Of a stretch of 64,000 nucleotides of DNA, positions 32,538-41,787 are shown in pieces. The notes beneath the pieces were generated by a model, which was not told where the DNA came from, ran no database searches, and was given only the letters and a program-made list of their open reading frames with translations. Position numbers and translations under genes: made by a program. Each line of letters starts with the position of its first letter. The stretch's first letter is position 1. Origin of the DNA: Rhizobacter terrae (GTDB lineage: Bacteria > Pseudomonadota > Gammaproteobacteria > Burkholderiales > Burkholderiaceae_C); contig NZ_QUSW01000002.1 in the NCBI RefSeq assembly GCF_003852895.1, positions 620,001 through 684,000 on the forward strand. The letters run 5' to 3'.

Positions 32538-34253
32538 TCACTTCTGGACGATGAATTCGGGGGTCGCCATCACGAGCAGGATGGCCGCGTAGATGCGGTT
32601 CAACCGCGTCGCGTCGGTGCCGCTGGGCATCGTGTCGAGGGCGGTCTTCATCGTGGCGATGGAGGCGTCCGCCACCCGCCCTGCCGCCAGCAGCACGTTC
32701 AGCTCGTCGAGCAGGCTCTGGCCGTTGTCGGCCAGGGGCAGCATCGCGCTGTAGTCGGCCTTCACGTCGCTGGTGCCGCCCACGCCGGTGCCGATGAGCT
32801 TCTGCATGAAGTTCAGGTAGCCCACCACCGACGATTCGTTGGTGATCTGGAACTCCGGCGCCACGAGCGATGCGCTCGCGATGCTGGTGTTGGGCGGCAC
32901 GTAGCCGGGCCGGAAGAAGTTGAACACCGAGGGCGAACGCAGCGGGCTCTGGCCCAGCCGCGTGGACGAATCCGTGGTGTTGCCCACCACCCAGGCGTCG
33001 CTCGCCGAGTTCACGCCGAAGGCCCGTGCCCAGGCCGTCATGCGCAGGATGGGCTCGCGCAGCTTGGCGAAGTTGGCGTTGCCTGCGTGATCCGCATTGC
33101 GCGCCTCGTCGTCGAGCAGGATGGCCTTGATGACCGCCGCCAGGTTGCCCTTCACGCCCGTGCCATCGTTGTTGAACACCGCCGACACGCGCGACACGTA
33201 GGCCGTGCTCGGGTTGCTGCACACCAGCCGCTGGATGAGCTGCTTGCCGATGAAGGGCGCGACGTTGGCGTTCGCGAAGATCACGTCCAGCGCCAGCGTC
33301 AGGCTGGTCGCGCCATCGGTGTTGGCGGGAATGGTCTGCCCCAGGAAGGTCTTCTCGCCCAGCTCGTGCTTGGACGCGGTCATCGCCATCGGCCGCTTCT
33401 TGAAGTCGGGTGTGCTGGTGTCGCCGCCGGCCAGGTCGTAGTTCCAGCCGGTGAACACGCGCGCCAGCCCGCTGATGTCGTCCTGCGTGTAGGTCTCCTG
33501 CACCTTGCCGCCCACCGTGATGGGCGTGCCGTCCGCATTGAGCTTGAGCAGGCCGATGCTGAACAGCTGCATCACCTCGCGGGCATAGTTTTCGTCGGGG
33601 TTGGCGCCGGTGGTGGCGTTGTATTTCTGGTTGCCGCGGAAGGTGAGGTACTCACCCATCGGCGCACTCATGGAGATGGCCTGCAGCAGCGTGCGGTAGT
33701 TGCCGAAGGCATGGGTTTCGAGCAGGTCCAGGTAGGCCGCGGCGGAGAAGGCTTTCCACCCGCCGCCCACCAGGCCGTCGATGGCCGCCACCACGATCTC
33801 CGACAGTGCGAAGGTCACGCGTTGCCGCAGCGTGTCGGGCGAGGTGAGCAGCTTGCGCCACGCACAGGAGTCGAAGCCGGCTTCGCTGTTCTTGTTGGCA
33901 ATGTCGTTGTAGCCCTTGGCCACCAGCCAGTCCCAGCGCGAGGTGTCGGCGGCCATGGCCATCTGCTCGTCGATCCAGGCGGCATAGCCCACAGCCTGCA
34001 CGCGAGAGATCTGGTCGGCCGTGGCACCCATCGAAGCCTGGGCGAGGAAACGCGATGCATCCGCCCGCGTGATCACTGCCGGTGGCGGAGGAGGAGGTGG
34101 CGGCGGTGGACTCGCCGAACTCCCGCCGCCACATGCGGCCAGCACCGACGACGACAGCGCCGCCAGCGTGGTGAGTGTGCGTGGGGTGGATGCGGTGCGC
34201 GCCATGGCGTCCGCCGCCTGCGGTGCCGCAGGCTCGATCTGTGTGGTGTCCAT
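32538..34253 (-). CDS. DUF1800 lipoprotein-like protein
   Basis: 571 residues. A short leader ends in a hydrophobic run and lipobox (SSVLAAC), followed by GGGSSASP and ten prolines, probably a tether. The DUF1800 domain follows: ASRFLAQASMGATADQI, AAWIDEQMA, LRQRVTFALSEIVV, then PDENYAREVMQLFSIGL, ISGLARVFTGWNYD and LIQRLVCSNPSTAYVSRVSA. GGAGG is 7 bases before the ATG at 34253; a shorter start at 34205 gives a more usual signal peptide but has no such site. It is the first gene of the DUF1800-DUF1501 pair. Function unknown. Confidence 0.9.
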   Translation of the reverse strand: MDTTQIEPAAPQAADAMARTASTPRTLTTLAALSSSVLAACGGGSSASPPPPPPPPPPAVITRADASRFLAQASMGATADQISRVQAVGYAAWIDEQMAMAADTSRWDWLVAKGYNDIANKNSEAGFDSCAWRKLLTSPDTLRQRVTFALSEIVVAAIDGLVGGGWKAFSAAAYLDLLETHAFGNYRTLLQAISMSAPMGEYLTFRGNQKYNATTGANPDENYAREVMQLFSIGLLKLNADGTPITVGGKVQETYTQDDISGLARVFTGWNYDLAGGDTSTPDFKKRPMAMTASKHELGEKTFLGQTIPANTDGATSLTLALDVIFANANVAPFIGKQLIQRLVCSNPSTAYVSRVSAVFNNDGTGVKGNLAAVIKAILLDDEARNADHAGNANFAKLREPILRMTAWARAFGVNSASDAWVVGNTTDSSTRLGQSPLRSPSVFNFFRPGYVPPNTSIASASLVAPEFQITNESSVVGYLNFMQKLIGTGVGGTSDVKADYSAMLPLADNGQSLLDELNVLLAAGRVADASIATMKTALDTMPSGTDATRLNRIYAAILLVMATPEFIVQK

Positions 34254-34286
34254 CCGTCTGCCTCCAGTGCTTGGTGCGCGGAGAAC

Positions 34287-34305
34287 CCCGCCGGCGTGCG
34301 GCGGG
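34287..34305. terminator. Hairpin between adh-like gene and DUF1800 gene
   Basis: CCCGCCG (34287-34293) and CGGCGGG (34299-34305) form a perfect 7-bp stem around GCGTG, in the 127-bp gap downstream of the leftward dehydrogenase gene. No T-run follows in the leftward direction, so it may be a weak or factor-dependent terminator, or part of the DUF1800 leader. Confidence 0.35.
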
Positions 34306-34380
34306 TTGACGGTTTCGCAAAGATTGACCCAGCTTTACGCCGGCTTCAACAAGCTACGAGATGTAGCCCAGGGCAAACCC

Positions 34381-35388
34381 TCAGGCGTCAAGCACAACGC
34401 GATAGCGCGCCTTGCCTGAACGCAGGCGATCGACGGCCTCATTGACCTTGGCCATCGGGAAGCGCTCCACCTGCGCGGTGATCTGGTGCCGTGCAGCAAA
34501 GTCCAGCATCCGCGCGATGGTGCCCGGCGAGCCGGTCGGCGATGCCGACACGCTGCGCTGCCAGCTCATCAGCGAACCGGTGCGCAGCTTCATGCCGTCG
34601 GTCACCACGCCCACCAGGTGCAGCCGGCCCTTGGGCGCGAGCGTGGTCATCAGCCCGTCCCAGTCCAGCGTGGCACCCACGGTGACAATGAGGAAGTCGA
34701 TGCTGCCCGCGATGCGCTTCATGTCGTCGCGGTCGATGCTCGATGCGGTGCGGTGCGCCCCGAGCGCGAGCGCCTCGTCGCGCTTGGACGGGCTGGAGGT
34801 GAAGGCCGTGACCTCGCAGCCCCAGGCGCGCGCGAACTTCACCGCGAGGTGGCCCAGGCCGCCGATGCCCACCACGCCGATGCGCTGCAGCGGCGTCACC
34901 TCATGGATCACCAGCGGGCTGAACACCGTGATGCCGCCGCACATCAGCGGCCCGACGGAGGCCGGGTCCAGCGCATCGGGAATGGGCAGCGCCCAGGCCC
35001 AGTGAGAGCGCAGGCGGTCGGCAAAGCCGCCGTGGCGGCCGACGATGGTCGGCTGGCGCTTCGCGCACAAGTGCTGCTCCCCGCCGATGCAGGCGCGGCA
35101 GTGCATGCAGCTCTTCGTGTGCCAGCCCACGCCCACCCGCTGCCCCACCTGCAGGCCCTTGACCTGCGGGCCCACCGCCACCACGCGCCCGACCACCTCG
35201 TGGCCGGGCACCACCGGATAGCTGGTCGCGCCCCATTCGCTGTCGATCATCGCCAGGTCGGAATGGCAGATGCCGCAGTGCTCGACCTGGATTTCCACGT
35301 CCTCGGCGTCCAGCGGGCCGGGGTCGTAGTCGAAAAGCTGGAGCGGGCCGCCCGCGGACTGTGCGGCCCAGGCGTGAAAGAGGCTCAT
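34381..35388 (-). CDS. Zinc-dependent NAD(P) alcohol dehydrogenase
   Basis: 335 residues, medium-chain dehydrogenase of the cinnamyl alcohol dehydrogenase/YahK group. Catalytic zinc ligands: Cys in EHCGICHSDLAM, His-Glu in VPGHEVVGRVV and a later Cys in MCGGITVF. The structural zinc loop is SCMHCRACIGGEQHLC. The nucleotide fold has VGIGGLGHLAVKFARAWG. It likely reduces aldehydes or oxidises primary alcohols. It stands alone, 127 bases before the DUF1800 gene and after the BON-domain gene on the same strand. Start ATG at 35388. Confidence 0.92.
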   Translation of the reverse strand: MSLFHAWAAQSAGGPLQLFDYDPGPLDAEDVEIQVEHCGICHSDLAMIDSEWGATSYPVVPGHEVVGRVVAVGPQVKGLQVGQRVGVGWHTKSCMHCRACIGGEQHLCAKRQPTIVGRHGGFADRLRSHWAWALPIPDALDPASVGPLMCGGITVFSPLVIHEVTPLQRIGVVGIGGLGHLAVKFARAWGCEVTAFTSSPSKRDEALALGAHRTASSIDRDDMKRIAGSIDFLIVTVGATLDWDGLMTTLAPKGRLHLVGVVTDGMKLRTGSLMSWQRSVSASPTGSPGTIARMLDFAARHQITAQVERFPMAKVNEAVDRLRSGKARYRVVLDA

Positions 35389-35492
35389 GTCGCGTCTTCA
35401 GCTGGTGGTGAGGACGCGATCTTCGCCCGGGTTTGCGCCGCGGGCAGTCACGGCGGAGACCTTTGGGCAAGGGTTTTCGCGGATCGGTGCGA

Positions 35493-35993
35493 TCAGCTCT
35501 TGCTGCCCACCGTCAGCTGGTTGTCCACGCTGGTCACGCCCTTCACGGCGGTGGCGAGGCTGGTGGCGCGGGACTTGGAGTCGGCATCGGGCGCCGTGCC
35601 CTTGAGCACCACGCGGCCGTTGTCGGTGTCCACATTGATGGCCAGGGCGCTCAGCTTGCTGTCCTTGGCCAGCTCAGCCTTCACCGAGGTGGTGATGAGG
35701 GCGTCGGACACCTTGTTGGAGGCCTGGTCGGCCGCGCTCTTGGTCGCGTCCTTCACGTCGGTGGCGGCATCCTTGGTCGCCTGCTTGGCATCCTCGCCAG
35801 CCTTTTTCATGTCCTCGCCGACGGTGGTGCTGCTGGAACTGCTGGTGCTGCCGGTGCCGGAAGTGCTGGTCACGGGCGCGGTCTCGTCGCTGCCCTTCAT
35901 GGCGCCGACGTCATCGCGCTTGCCGCAGGCGGCCAGTGCCACGCCGGCCACGACGACGGACAGGACGGTCAGGTTCAGGGACGGTTGCTTCAT
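35493..35993 (-). CDS. BON domain lipoprotein
   Basis: 166 residues. Signal peptide with lipobox (VVAGVALAAC), a long Ser/Thr-rich linker (about 40-60), a lysine/alanine/aspartate helical repeat (about 60-90, AGEDAKQATKDAATDVKDAT) and one BON domain (about 95-166: DALITTSVKAELAKDSKLSA, VDTDNGRVVLKGTAPD, KGVTSVDNQLTV). BON domains bind phospholipids or mediate envelope contact, as in OsmY, so an envelope-stress role is plausible. AGGAGAG lies just upstream of the ATG at 35993. It is divergent from the response-regulator kinase across 201 bases. Confidence 0.88.
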   Translation of the reverse strand: MKQPSLNLTVLSVVVAGVALAACGKRDDVGAMKGSDETAPVTSTSGTGSTSSSSSTTVGEDMKKAGEDAKQATKDAATDVKDATKSAADQASNKVSDALITTSVKAELAKDSKLSALAINVDTDNGRVVLKGTAPDADSKSRATSLATAVKGVTSVDNQLTVGSKS

Positions 35994-36194
35994 TTCTCTC
36001 TCCTGGTCAGGTGAATGATCCGCAAGCCGGCAAGGCGCCAGCCCGTCGGTGCGTTCCACGAACCCTGCAAACTTAGGCGCCTGCGGATGCCGATTCATTC
36101 GGCCAGCACCGCGTCGGCTTGTCGGACGATGCTGACGTGCGCAAAATCCGCTTACACAACAGCGCCAGGGTGATTGGCGCAAAGGCGGTGTCCC

Positions 36195-37334
36195 ATGGAC
36201 CGTGACCCCGAGGGAAAGACCATCCTCATCGTCGACGACATGCCGGCGAACCTCGGCGTCCTCACGACCCACCTGGAGCGCGAGGGCTACACCGCCGTGG
36301 TCGCGCAAGGCGGCGAGGAATGCATCACCCGGGCCCACTTCGTGCAGCCCGACCTCATCCTGCTGGACGTGATGATGCCGGGGCTGGACGGCTTCGAGAC
36401 CTGCCGGCGCCTGAAGGCCGCGCCCGAGACGCAGGACATCCCGGTGGTGTTCATGACCGCGCTCACCGACACCGGCGACAAGCTCACCGGCTTCTCGGTG
36501 GGCGGCATCGACTACGTCACCAAGCCGCTGGACGGTGCCGAGGTGCTGGCGCGCATCGACACGCACCTCACCTTGCACCGCCTGCGCCGGCAGCTCGCAC
36601 GGCAGAACGAGCAGTTGCAGGAAGAGATCGACGCGCGCCGCGAGACGGAGGCCGCGCTGCGCCGCTCCAACGCCGAGCTGGAGCAGCTCGCCTACGTGGC
36701 CTCGCACGACATGCAGGAGCCGCTGCGCATGGTGGCCAGCTACCTGCAGCTGGTGGCCCAGCGCTACAAGGGCCAGCTCGATGCGGATGCCGACGAGTTC
36801 ATCGGCTACGCAGTGGACGGCGCCAAGCGCATGCAGGCGCTCATCAACGACCTGCTGGCCTATTCGCGGCTGGGCACCAAGGCCCGACCCTTCGAGGCCA
36901 CCGACTGCGACAAGGTGGTGGACATCGCCCTGGGCCACCTCGCCATCGCCCGCACCGAGAGCGGTGCCCAGGTGACCCGCGACCCGCTGCCCCGGGTGAT
37001 GGGCGACGCATCGCAACTGCTGCAGCTGTTCCAGAACCTGCTGGCCAATGCCTTCAAGTTCAAGCGCGTCGACCCGTTGCAGGTGCACATCGGCGCGCAG
37101 GCCATCGAGGGTGCCTGGCGAATCAGCGTGAGCGACAACGGCATCGGCATCGCGCCCGAATACTTCGAACGCATCTTCGTGCTGTTCCAGCGGCTGCACG
37201 GCCGCGGTGACTACCCTGGCACGGGCATCGGCCTGGCGCTGTGCAAGAAGATCGTCGAGCGGCATGGCGGCACCATCGCGGTCGAGTCGAAGGAGGGCCA
37301 GGGCTCCACCTTCAGCTTCACCATCCCCCGCTGA
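36195..37334 (+). CDS. Response regulator-histidine kinase fusion (REC-HisKA-HATPase)
   Basis: 379 residues, cytosolic. An N-terminal receiver (about 8-125, Asp58 in LLDVMMPGLDG) is followed by a coiled coil (about 130-165) and a kinase core of the phytochrome-like type: HisKA with His171 in LAYVASHDMQEPLRMV, then N box LLANAFKF and G boxes DNGIGIA and GTGIGLAL. This kinase subtype often works with Rcp1-like regulators such as the one at 39697. No sensor domain is present, so it is probably driven by phosphotransfer to its receiver. First of four consecutive rightward signalling genes. ATG at 36195 with AAAGG upstream. Confidence 0.93.
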   Translation: MDRDPEGKTILIVDDMPANLGVLTTHLEREGYTAVVAQGGEECITRAHFVQPDLILLDVMMPGLDGFETCRRLKAAPETQDIPVVFMTALTDTGDKLTGFSVGGIDYVTKPLDGAEVLARIDTHLTLHRLRRQLARQNEQLQEEIDARRETEAALRRSNAELEQLAYVASHDMQEPLRMVASYLQLVAQRYKGQLDADADEFIGYAVDGAKRMQALINDLLAYSRLGTKARPFEATDCDKVVDIALGHLAIARTESGAQVTRDPLPRVMGDASQLLQLFQNLLANAFKFKRVDPLQVHIGAQAIEGAWRISVSDNGIGIAPEYFERIFVLFQRLHGRGDYPGTGIGLALCKKIVERHGGTIAVESKEGQGSTFSFTIPR

Positions 37335-37400
37335 CTAACCCCAACCCCGCGGCCCGCAAGGCCATGCCATGATGACCCTGCCTTGCGGGATGGAGTCCGG

Positions 37401-39587
37401 ATGCGCCTGAAGCTTCGCTTGTCCATCGTGCTCGCCGTGGTGGTGGGGCTTCTCATTCCCGCCGCCGTGGGCAGCCTGTTCACGCTGGGCTATCAGGAGA
37501 AAGCCCTCGCCGCCCGGCTGGCGGCCGACCACGCGCGGCTCACCGAGATCCTTGCGCTGGGCGTGGAAAGCAGCCTTTGGAACGTCAGTCCCGAGAGCGG
37601 CCGTCCGCTGGTGGATTCGATGCTGGGCGACGACCGCGTGGTCAAGGTGATGGTGCGCGACGAGCGCTTCAACACCTTCCTGTGGGGCGAGCGGCCCGAG
37701 CGCCGCAAGGGGCGGCAGTTCTCGCTGCTGCGCAATGTCTTGCGCGAAGGCACGGTCATCGGCGACGTGATGCTGGAGATCGATTCCGGCCAGCTCGATG
37801 CCGAGGTGGGAAATGCCCGCTTCATCCTGCTGCTCACGCTGCTGGGGCAGCTCGTGCTGAGCGTGCTGCTGATCTCCGGCCTGCTCAATGGCCGCCTGGT
37901 GGAGCCCATCCGCCGGCTGATGTCCGAAGCCGACCGGCTCGCGCTGCGAGAACTGGACGCGCCCTTTCTCTGGAAGCGCGACGATGAGCTGGGCAACCTG
38001 GGCGCCGCGCTGGAGCGCACGCGGCAGTCGCTGGCGGCGCTCTTCGATGAACTGGAAGCGAAGAACCGGCAGTTGCGCAGCGACATCGAGCGCCGCATCG
38101 CGGTGGAGCAGGAACTCCAGCGCCATCGCGAGCACCTGGAAGAACTCATCGAGGGCCGCACCACCGAACTGATGGATGCGAAGGAACGTGCCGAGGTGGC
38201 CAACCAGTCCAAGAGCGCGTTCCTGGCCAGCATGAGCCACGAACTGCGCACGCCGCTGAACGCCATCCTCGGCTACGCGCAGATCCTGCAGCACGACGAC
38301 GGCGTGAGCGAGCGGGCGGCCAACGGGCTGCACACCATCCGCCAAAGCGGCGAGCACCTGCTCATGCTCATCAACGACATCCTCGACCTCTCGCGCATCG
38401 AGGCCGGCAAGCTGGAGCTCTACCCCGACTCGGTGAACCTCGGGCAATTCCTGAAGACAGTGGCCGACACCATCGCCATCAAGGCGCAGCAAAAGGGCCT
38501 GATGTTCACCCTGGTGGCCGGCAGCACGCTGCCCGAGGCGGTGCAAGTGGACGCCAAGCGACTGCGCCAGGTGCTGCTGAACCTGCTGGACAACGCGGTG
38601 AAGTTCACCGATTCGGGCGGCGTGACGCTGCGCGCGCAGCGCCTGGACGACGGCGACCTGCACGCGCGCCTGCGCTTCGTGGTGGAGGACACCGGCGTGG
38701 GCATCGCCGCCGATCAGCAGCAGGCCGTCTTCCTGCCGTTCGAGCAGGCGGGCGATGCGCAGCGGCGCCTGAGCGGCACGGGCCTGGGGCTGGCCATCAG
38801 CCGGCAGCTCGTGCGGCGCATGGGCGGCGACATCGCCATCGACAGCGCGCCGGGCCGCGGCAGCCGCTTCAGCTTCGAGCTGCGGCTGGCCTGCAGCATC
38901 AGCGTGCCGCCGGTGGCGGAGAAGGTGCCGCGCATCACCGGCTACGACGGACCGCGCCGGCTCGTGCTGGTGGTCGACGACGTGGCCGGCAACCGCGCGG
39001 TGGTGATGGACCTGCTCGGCTCGCTGGGCTTCGAGCTGGACGAGGCCGACCACGGCGAGGCGGCCATCGGCACCGTGCAGGCCCGCCGGCCCGACCTCGT
39101 GCTGATGGACATCCTGATGCCGGTGATGGACGGCCTGACCGCCATGCAGCGCATCCGCGAACTGCCCGGTTGCGCGCACCTGCCGGTGATCGTGCTGTCG
39201 GCCGGCGCGTCGGAGCTGGACAAGGCGCGCAGCCTGCGCATGGGCGCGGACGGCTTCCTCGTCAAGCCCATCGACTTCGACGACCTGCTCGTGCGCGTCG
39301 GCACGCTGCTGCACCTGGCGTGGCGGCATGAAGCGCCCGCACCGCAGGGTGGAACCGATCCCGGCGAACCGCTGACGCCGCCGCCGCCCGAGGAGATCGA
39401 GGAGCTCTACCGGCTGGCCCGCATCGGCAACATGCGCAGCATCCGGCAAAGCGCCGAAGCCCTGGCGGCCCGTGACCCGCGCTACGCGGCGTTCGCCAGG
39501 CTGCTGGCCACGCTGTCCAGCCGCTTCGAATCGCAGGCCATCATGGAGCTGATCGCCAGGTACCGGGCGGCCGGCAAAGCGCCGTGA
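37401..39587 (+). CDS. Membrane hybrid sensor histidine kinase/response regulator
   Basis: 728 residues. Transmembrane helix about 8-29, periplasmic domain about 30-140, second helix about 141-163, HAMP-like linker and coiled coil, HisKA with His280 ([19 protein letters not shown]), HATPase (N box [14 protein letters not shown] boxes DTGVGIA and GTGLGLAI), receiver domain ([12 protein letters not shown]...[11 protein letters not shown]), and an 85-residue helical tail ([20 protein letters not shown]) typical of some hybrid kinases. It is similar in order and sequence to the kinase at 8255. ATG at 37401; 66 bases after the previous gene. Confidence 0.94.
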   Translation: MRLKLRLSIVLAVVVGLLIPAAVGSLFTLGYQEKALAARLAADHARLTEILALGVESSLWNVSPESGRPLVDSMLGDDRVVKVMVRDERFNTFLWGERPERRKGRQFSLLRNVLREGTVIGDVMLEIDSGQLDAEVGNARFILLLTLLGQLVLSVLLISGLLNGRLVEPIRRLMSEADRLALRELDAPFLWKRDDELGNLGAALERTRQSLAALFDELEAKNRQLRSDIERRIAVEQELQRHREHLEELIEGRTTELMDAKERAEVANQSKSAFLASMSHELRTPLNAILGYAQILQHDDGVSERAANGLHTIRQSGEHLLMLINDILDLSRIEAGKLELYPDSVNLGQFLKTVADTIAIKAQQKGLMFTLVAGSTLPEAVQVDAKRLRQVLLNLLDNAVKFTDSGGVTLRAQRLDDGDLHARLRFVVEDTGVGIAADQQQAVFLPFEQAGDAQRRLSGTGLGLAISRQLVRRMGGDIAIDSAPGRGSRFSFELRLACSISVPPVAEKVPRITGYDGPRRLVLVVDDVAGNRAVVMDLLGSLGFELDEADHGEAAIGTVQARRPDLVLMDILMPVMDGLTAMQRIRELPGCAHLPVIVLSAGASELDKARSLRMGADGFLVKPIDFDDLLVRVGTLLHLAWRHEAPAPQGGTDPGEPLTPPPPEEIEELYRLARIGNMRSIRQSAEALAARDPRYAAFARLLATLSSRFESQAIMELIARYRAAGKAP

Positions 39588-39651
39588 GCCTCCTGTCCAA
39601 GCGGTTTCAGCGGCTCGGGTAAGCGCCCTGTCCGCAGGCAGGCTTCAGGTC

Positions 39652-39692
39652 TATAGTGCAAGGCGCTCGTGGACCCCGGGCCCCGGGAGGAG
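39652..39692 (+). promoter_or_regulatory. Possible promoter and ribosome-site hairpin before the Rcp1-like regulator
   Basis: TATAGT (39652-39657) could be a -10 box, although a good -35 is lacking at the proper spacing. Close by, CCCGG-GCC-CCGGG (39675-39687) can form a 5-bp stem whose last three bases begin the strong ribosome-binding site GGGAGGAG (39685-39692) for the ATG at 39697. A structure competing with ribosome binding is possible, but its stability was not computed. Confidence 0.25.
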
Positions 39693-39696
39693 TCTC

Positions 39697-40152
39697 ATGA
39701 CCTCTGGAAGGACACTGCGACCGATCGAGATCCTCATGGTCGAGGACAACCCGGGCGACGTGCGTCTCACGCAGGAAGCGCTCAAGGGCGGCAAGGTCTG
39801 GCATGAGCTGGCGGTGGCCAGCGACGGTGTGGCCGCGCTGGACTACCTGTTGCGCCGCCCACCGCACGAGAACGCGACCCGGCCCGACCTCATCCTGCTG
39901 GACCTGAACCTGCCGCGCAAGGACGGCCGCGAGGTGCTGGCCGCCATCAAGGCCGACCCTTCGCTCAGGAGCATTCCCGTGGTGGTGCTCACCACCTCGC
40001 AGGCCGAGGAGGACGTGGTCCGCGCCTACAACCTGAACGCCAACTGCTACGTCACCAAGCCGGTCGACTTCGCCCAGTTCACGCGCATCGTGCAGGCCAT
40101 CGAGGACTTCTGGTTGACCGTCGTCACGCTGCCGCCGCGGCCGGGCCTGTGA
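39697..40152 (+). CDS. Rcp1-like single-domain response regulator
   Basis: 151 residues, one receiver domain only. [20 protein letters not shown] carries the acidic pair, Asp69 in [13 protein letters not shown] is the phosphorylation site, [12 protein letters not shown] the conserved Thr and [11 protein letters not shown] the Lys. The EDNPGDVRL start and basic insert after the phospho-site are features of the Rcp1/cyanobacterial phytochrome regulator group. It has no output domain, so it relays phosphate or acts by protein contact. It sits between two kinases and ends six bases before the next one. Very strong ribosome site GGGAGGAG. Confidence 0.93.
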   Translation: MTSGRTLRPIEILMVEDNPGDVRLTQEALKGGKVWHELAVASDGVAALDYLLRRPPHENATRPDLILLDLNLPRKDGREVLAAIKADPSLRSIPVVVLTTSQAEEDVVRAYNLNANCYVTKPVDFAQFTRIVQAIEDFWLTVVTLPPRPGL

Positions 40153-40158
40153 AGCTTC

Positions 40159-41787
40159 ATGGAAGCGCCCATCCGCGTGCTGCTGATCGAGGACAACGCT
40201 GCCGACGCGCGGCTGATCGAGTTCATGCTCGGGCAGTCCCGCGCCCTGCAGTTCAAGCTGGCCTGGGCGACCAGCCTCGGTGAAGGCATCGCCCACCTGG
40301 CACAGCATGTGACGGACGTGGTGCTGCTGGACCTGGGCTTGCCCGAGAGCACCGGCCTGGACACGCTCAGGCGGCTCATGGCGCGCGGCGTGCACGTGCC
40401 CACGCTGGTGGTCTTCAGCGGGCTCACCGACGAGGAGATCGCAGTGCAGGCCCTGCAGCAAGGCGCGCAGGACTACCTCGTCAAGGGCCAGGTGGACAGC
40501 GCCCTGCTCGTGCGCGCCATCCGCTACGCGATTGGCCGCAGCCGCGCGGAGGAAGCCCTTCGCCAGGCGCATGCCGAGGCGCAGCTGGCCAAGGAGCGGG
40601 CGGAGGACGCCAACCGCGCAAAGAGCAATTTCCTGGCGAACATGAGCCACGACCTGCGCACGCCGCTGAACGGCATCCTCGGCTTCGCGCAGATCCTGCA
40701 ATGGGACCGCTCGCTGGGCGAGCGGCAGCAAGCGGGCGTGTCGGCCATCCGGCACAGCGGGGAGCACCTGCTCACGCTCATCAATGACATCCTGGACGTG
40801 GCCAAGATCGAGGCGGGCAAGCTGGAGATCTTTCCCGCCGACTTCCACCTGGGGCAGTTCCTGCGCGTGATCGAGGACATCATCCGCGTGAAGGCTCAGC
40901 AAAAGACCGAGCTGGAATTCGTGTGCGACTACGCCGAGTCGCTGCCCGAGGCCGTGCGAGCCGACGAACGCCGGCTGCGCCAGGTGCTGCTGAACCTGCT
41001 GGACAACGCAGTGAAGTTCACCGACCGCGGCACGGTGACGCTGGCGGTACGGCATGCAGCACCATCGGCCCTGCGCTTCGAGGTGCGCGACACCGGCAAC
41101 GCCTTGAGCGAGCAGCAGCAGGCGCGGCTCTTCCGGCCCTTCGAGCAGGTGGGCGATGCGCACCAGCGCAGCGGCGGCACCGGGCTGGGCCTGGTCATCT
41201 GTCGGCAGTTCGTGCGGCTGATGGGCGGCGACGTCAAGGTCGACTGCCAGCCGGGCGCGGGCAACATCTTCTGGTTCGAGCTGGAGCTGCCGGAGGTCGA
41301 GTGGACAAGCGGCCCGCCGTCGGCGCCCTCGCCGCTGGATGCGCTGGCCAGCCGCACGCACCGCCAGAGCGTGCTGGTGGTGGACGACGTGCCGGAGAAC
41401 CGCGCCTTGCTCGTGGCCGCGCTGGGCGGCGCGGGCTTCGAGGTGCATGAAGCCGGCACCGGGGTGACCGGCCTGGCCAGCGCCCAGGCGATGCGGCCGG
41501 ACATCATTCTCATGGACATCGTGATGCCGGACCTGGACGGCATCCAGGCCATCCAGCGCCTGCGCGGCATGCCAGGCTTCGCGCTCACGCCCATCGTGGC
41601 GGTATCGGCCAGCGCAACGCCGGAGGTCGAAGCGCGCACGCTCGCGGCCGGCGCCAATGCCTTCGTCGCCAAGCCGGTGAACCTCAAGGCGCTGATGCAG
41701 GTCGTCACCAGCCAGCTGCGCGCAGCGGCCGCGGCGGGCAGCCGCGGCGCACCGCAGGCCATGCTCACGCCAGCAGGTCGCGCCTGA
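40159..41787 (+). CDS. Hybrid kinase with receivers at both ends (REC-HisKA-HATPase-REC)
   Basis: 542 residues, cytosolic. First receiver about 5-125 (Asp58 in [13 protein letters not shown]). HisKA with His164 ([16 protein letters not shown]), HATPase about 260-385 with N box ([13 protein letters not shown]) and G2 (GGTGLGLVI), then second receiver ([12 protein letters not shown], Asp in [12 protein letters not shown]). The G1 box reads DTGNALS instead of DxGxG (the related kinases have DTGVGIA and DSGVGIA), losing the second glycine of the ATP lid base, so ATP binding may be weak. It starts six bases after the Rcp1-like gene. Its end overlaps that of lapD by 23 bases. Confidence 0.92.
   Translation: MEAPIRVLLIEDNAADARLIEFMLGQSRALQFKLAWATSLGEGIAHLAQHVTDVVLLDLGLPESTGLDTLRRLMARGVHVPTLVVFSGLTDEEIAVQALQQGAQDYLVKGQVDSALLVRAIRYAIGRSRAEEALRQAHAEAQLAKERAEDANRAKSNFLANMSHDLRTPLNGILGFAQILQWDRSLGERQQAGVSAIRHSGEHLLTLINDILDVAKIEAGKLEIFPADFHLGQFLRVIEDIIRVKAQQKTELEFVCDYAESLPEAVRADERRLRQVLLNLLDNAVKFTDRGTVTLAVRHAAPSALRFEVRDTGNALSEQQQARLFRPFEQVGDAHQRSGGTGLGLVICRQFVRLMGGDVKVDCQPGAGNIFWFELELPEVEWTSGPPSAPSPLDALASRTHRQSVLVVDDVPENRALLVAALGGAGFEVHEAGTGVTGLASAQAMRPDIILMDIVMPDLDGIQAIQRLRGMPGFALTPIVAVSASATPEVEARTLAAGANAFVAKPVNLKALMQVVTSQLRAAAAAGSRGAPQAMLTPAGRA

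Noticed and set aside
31537-33222. Long minus-strand frame overlapping DUF1501 and DUF1800
   Set aside because: Out of frame with two recognised families; Arg/Gly/His-rich and without domains.
34113-34142. Polyproline/glycine-type tract in the DUF1800 gene as a microsatellite repeat
   Set aside because: It encodes a run of ten prolines that makes sense as a lipoprotein tether, with mixed codons rather than a pure repeat.
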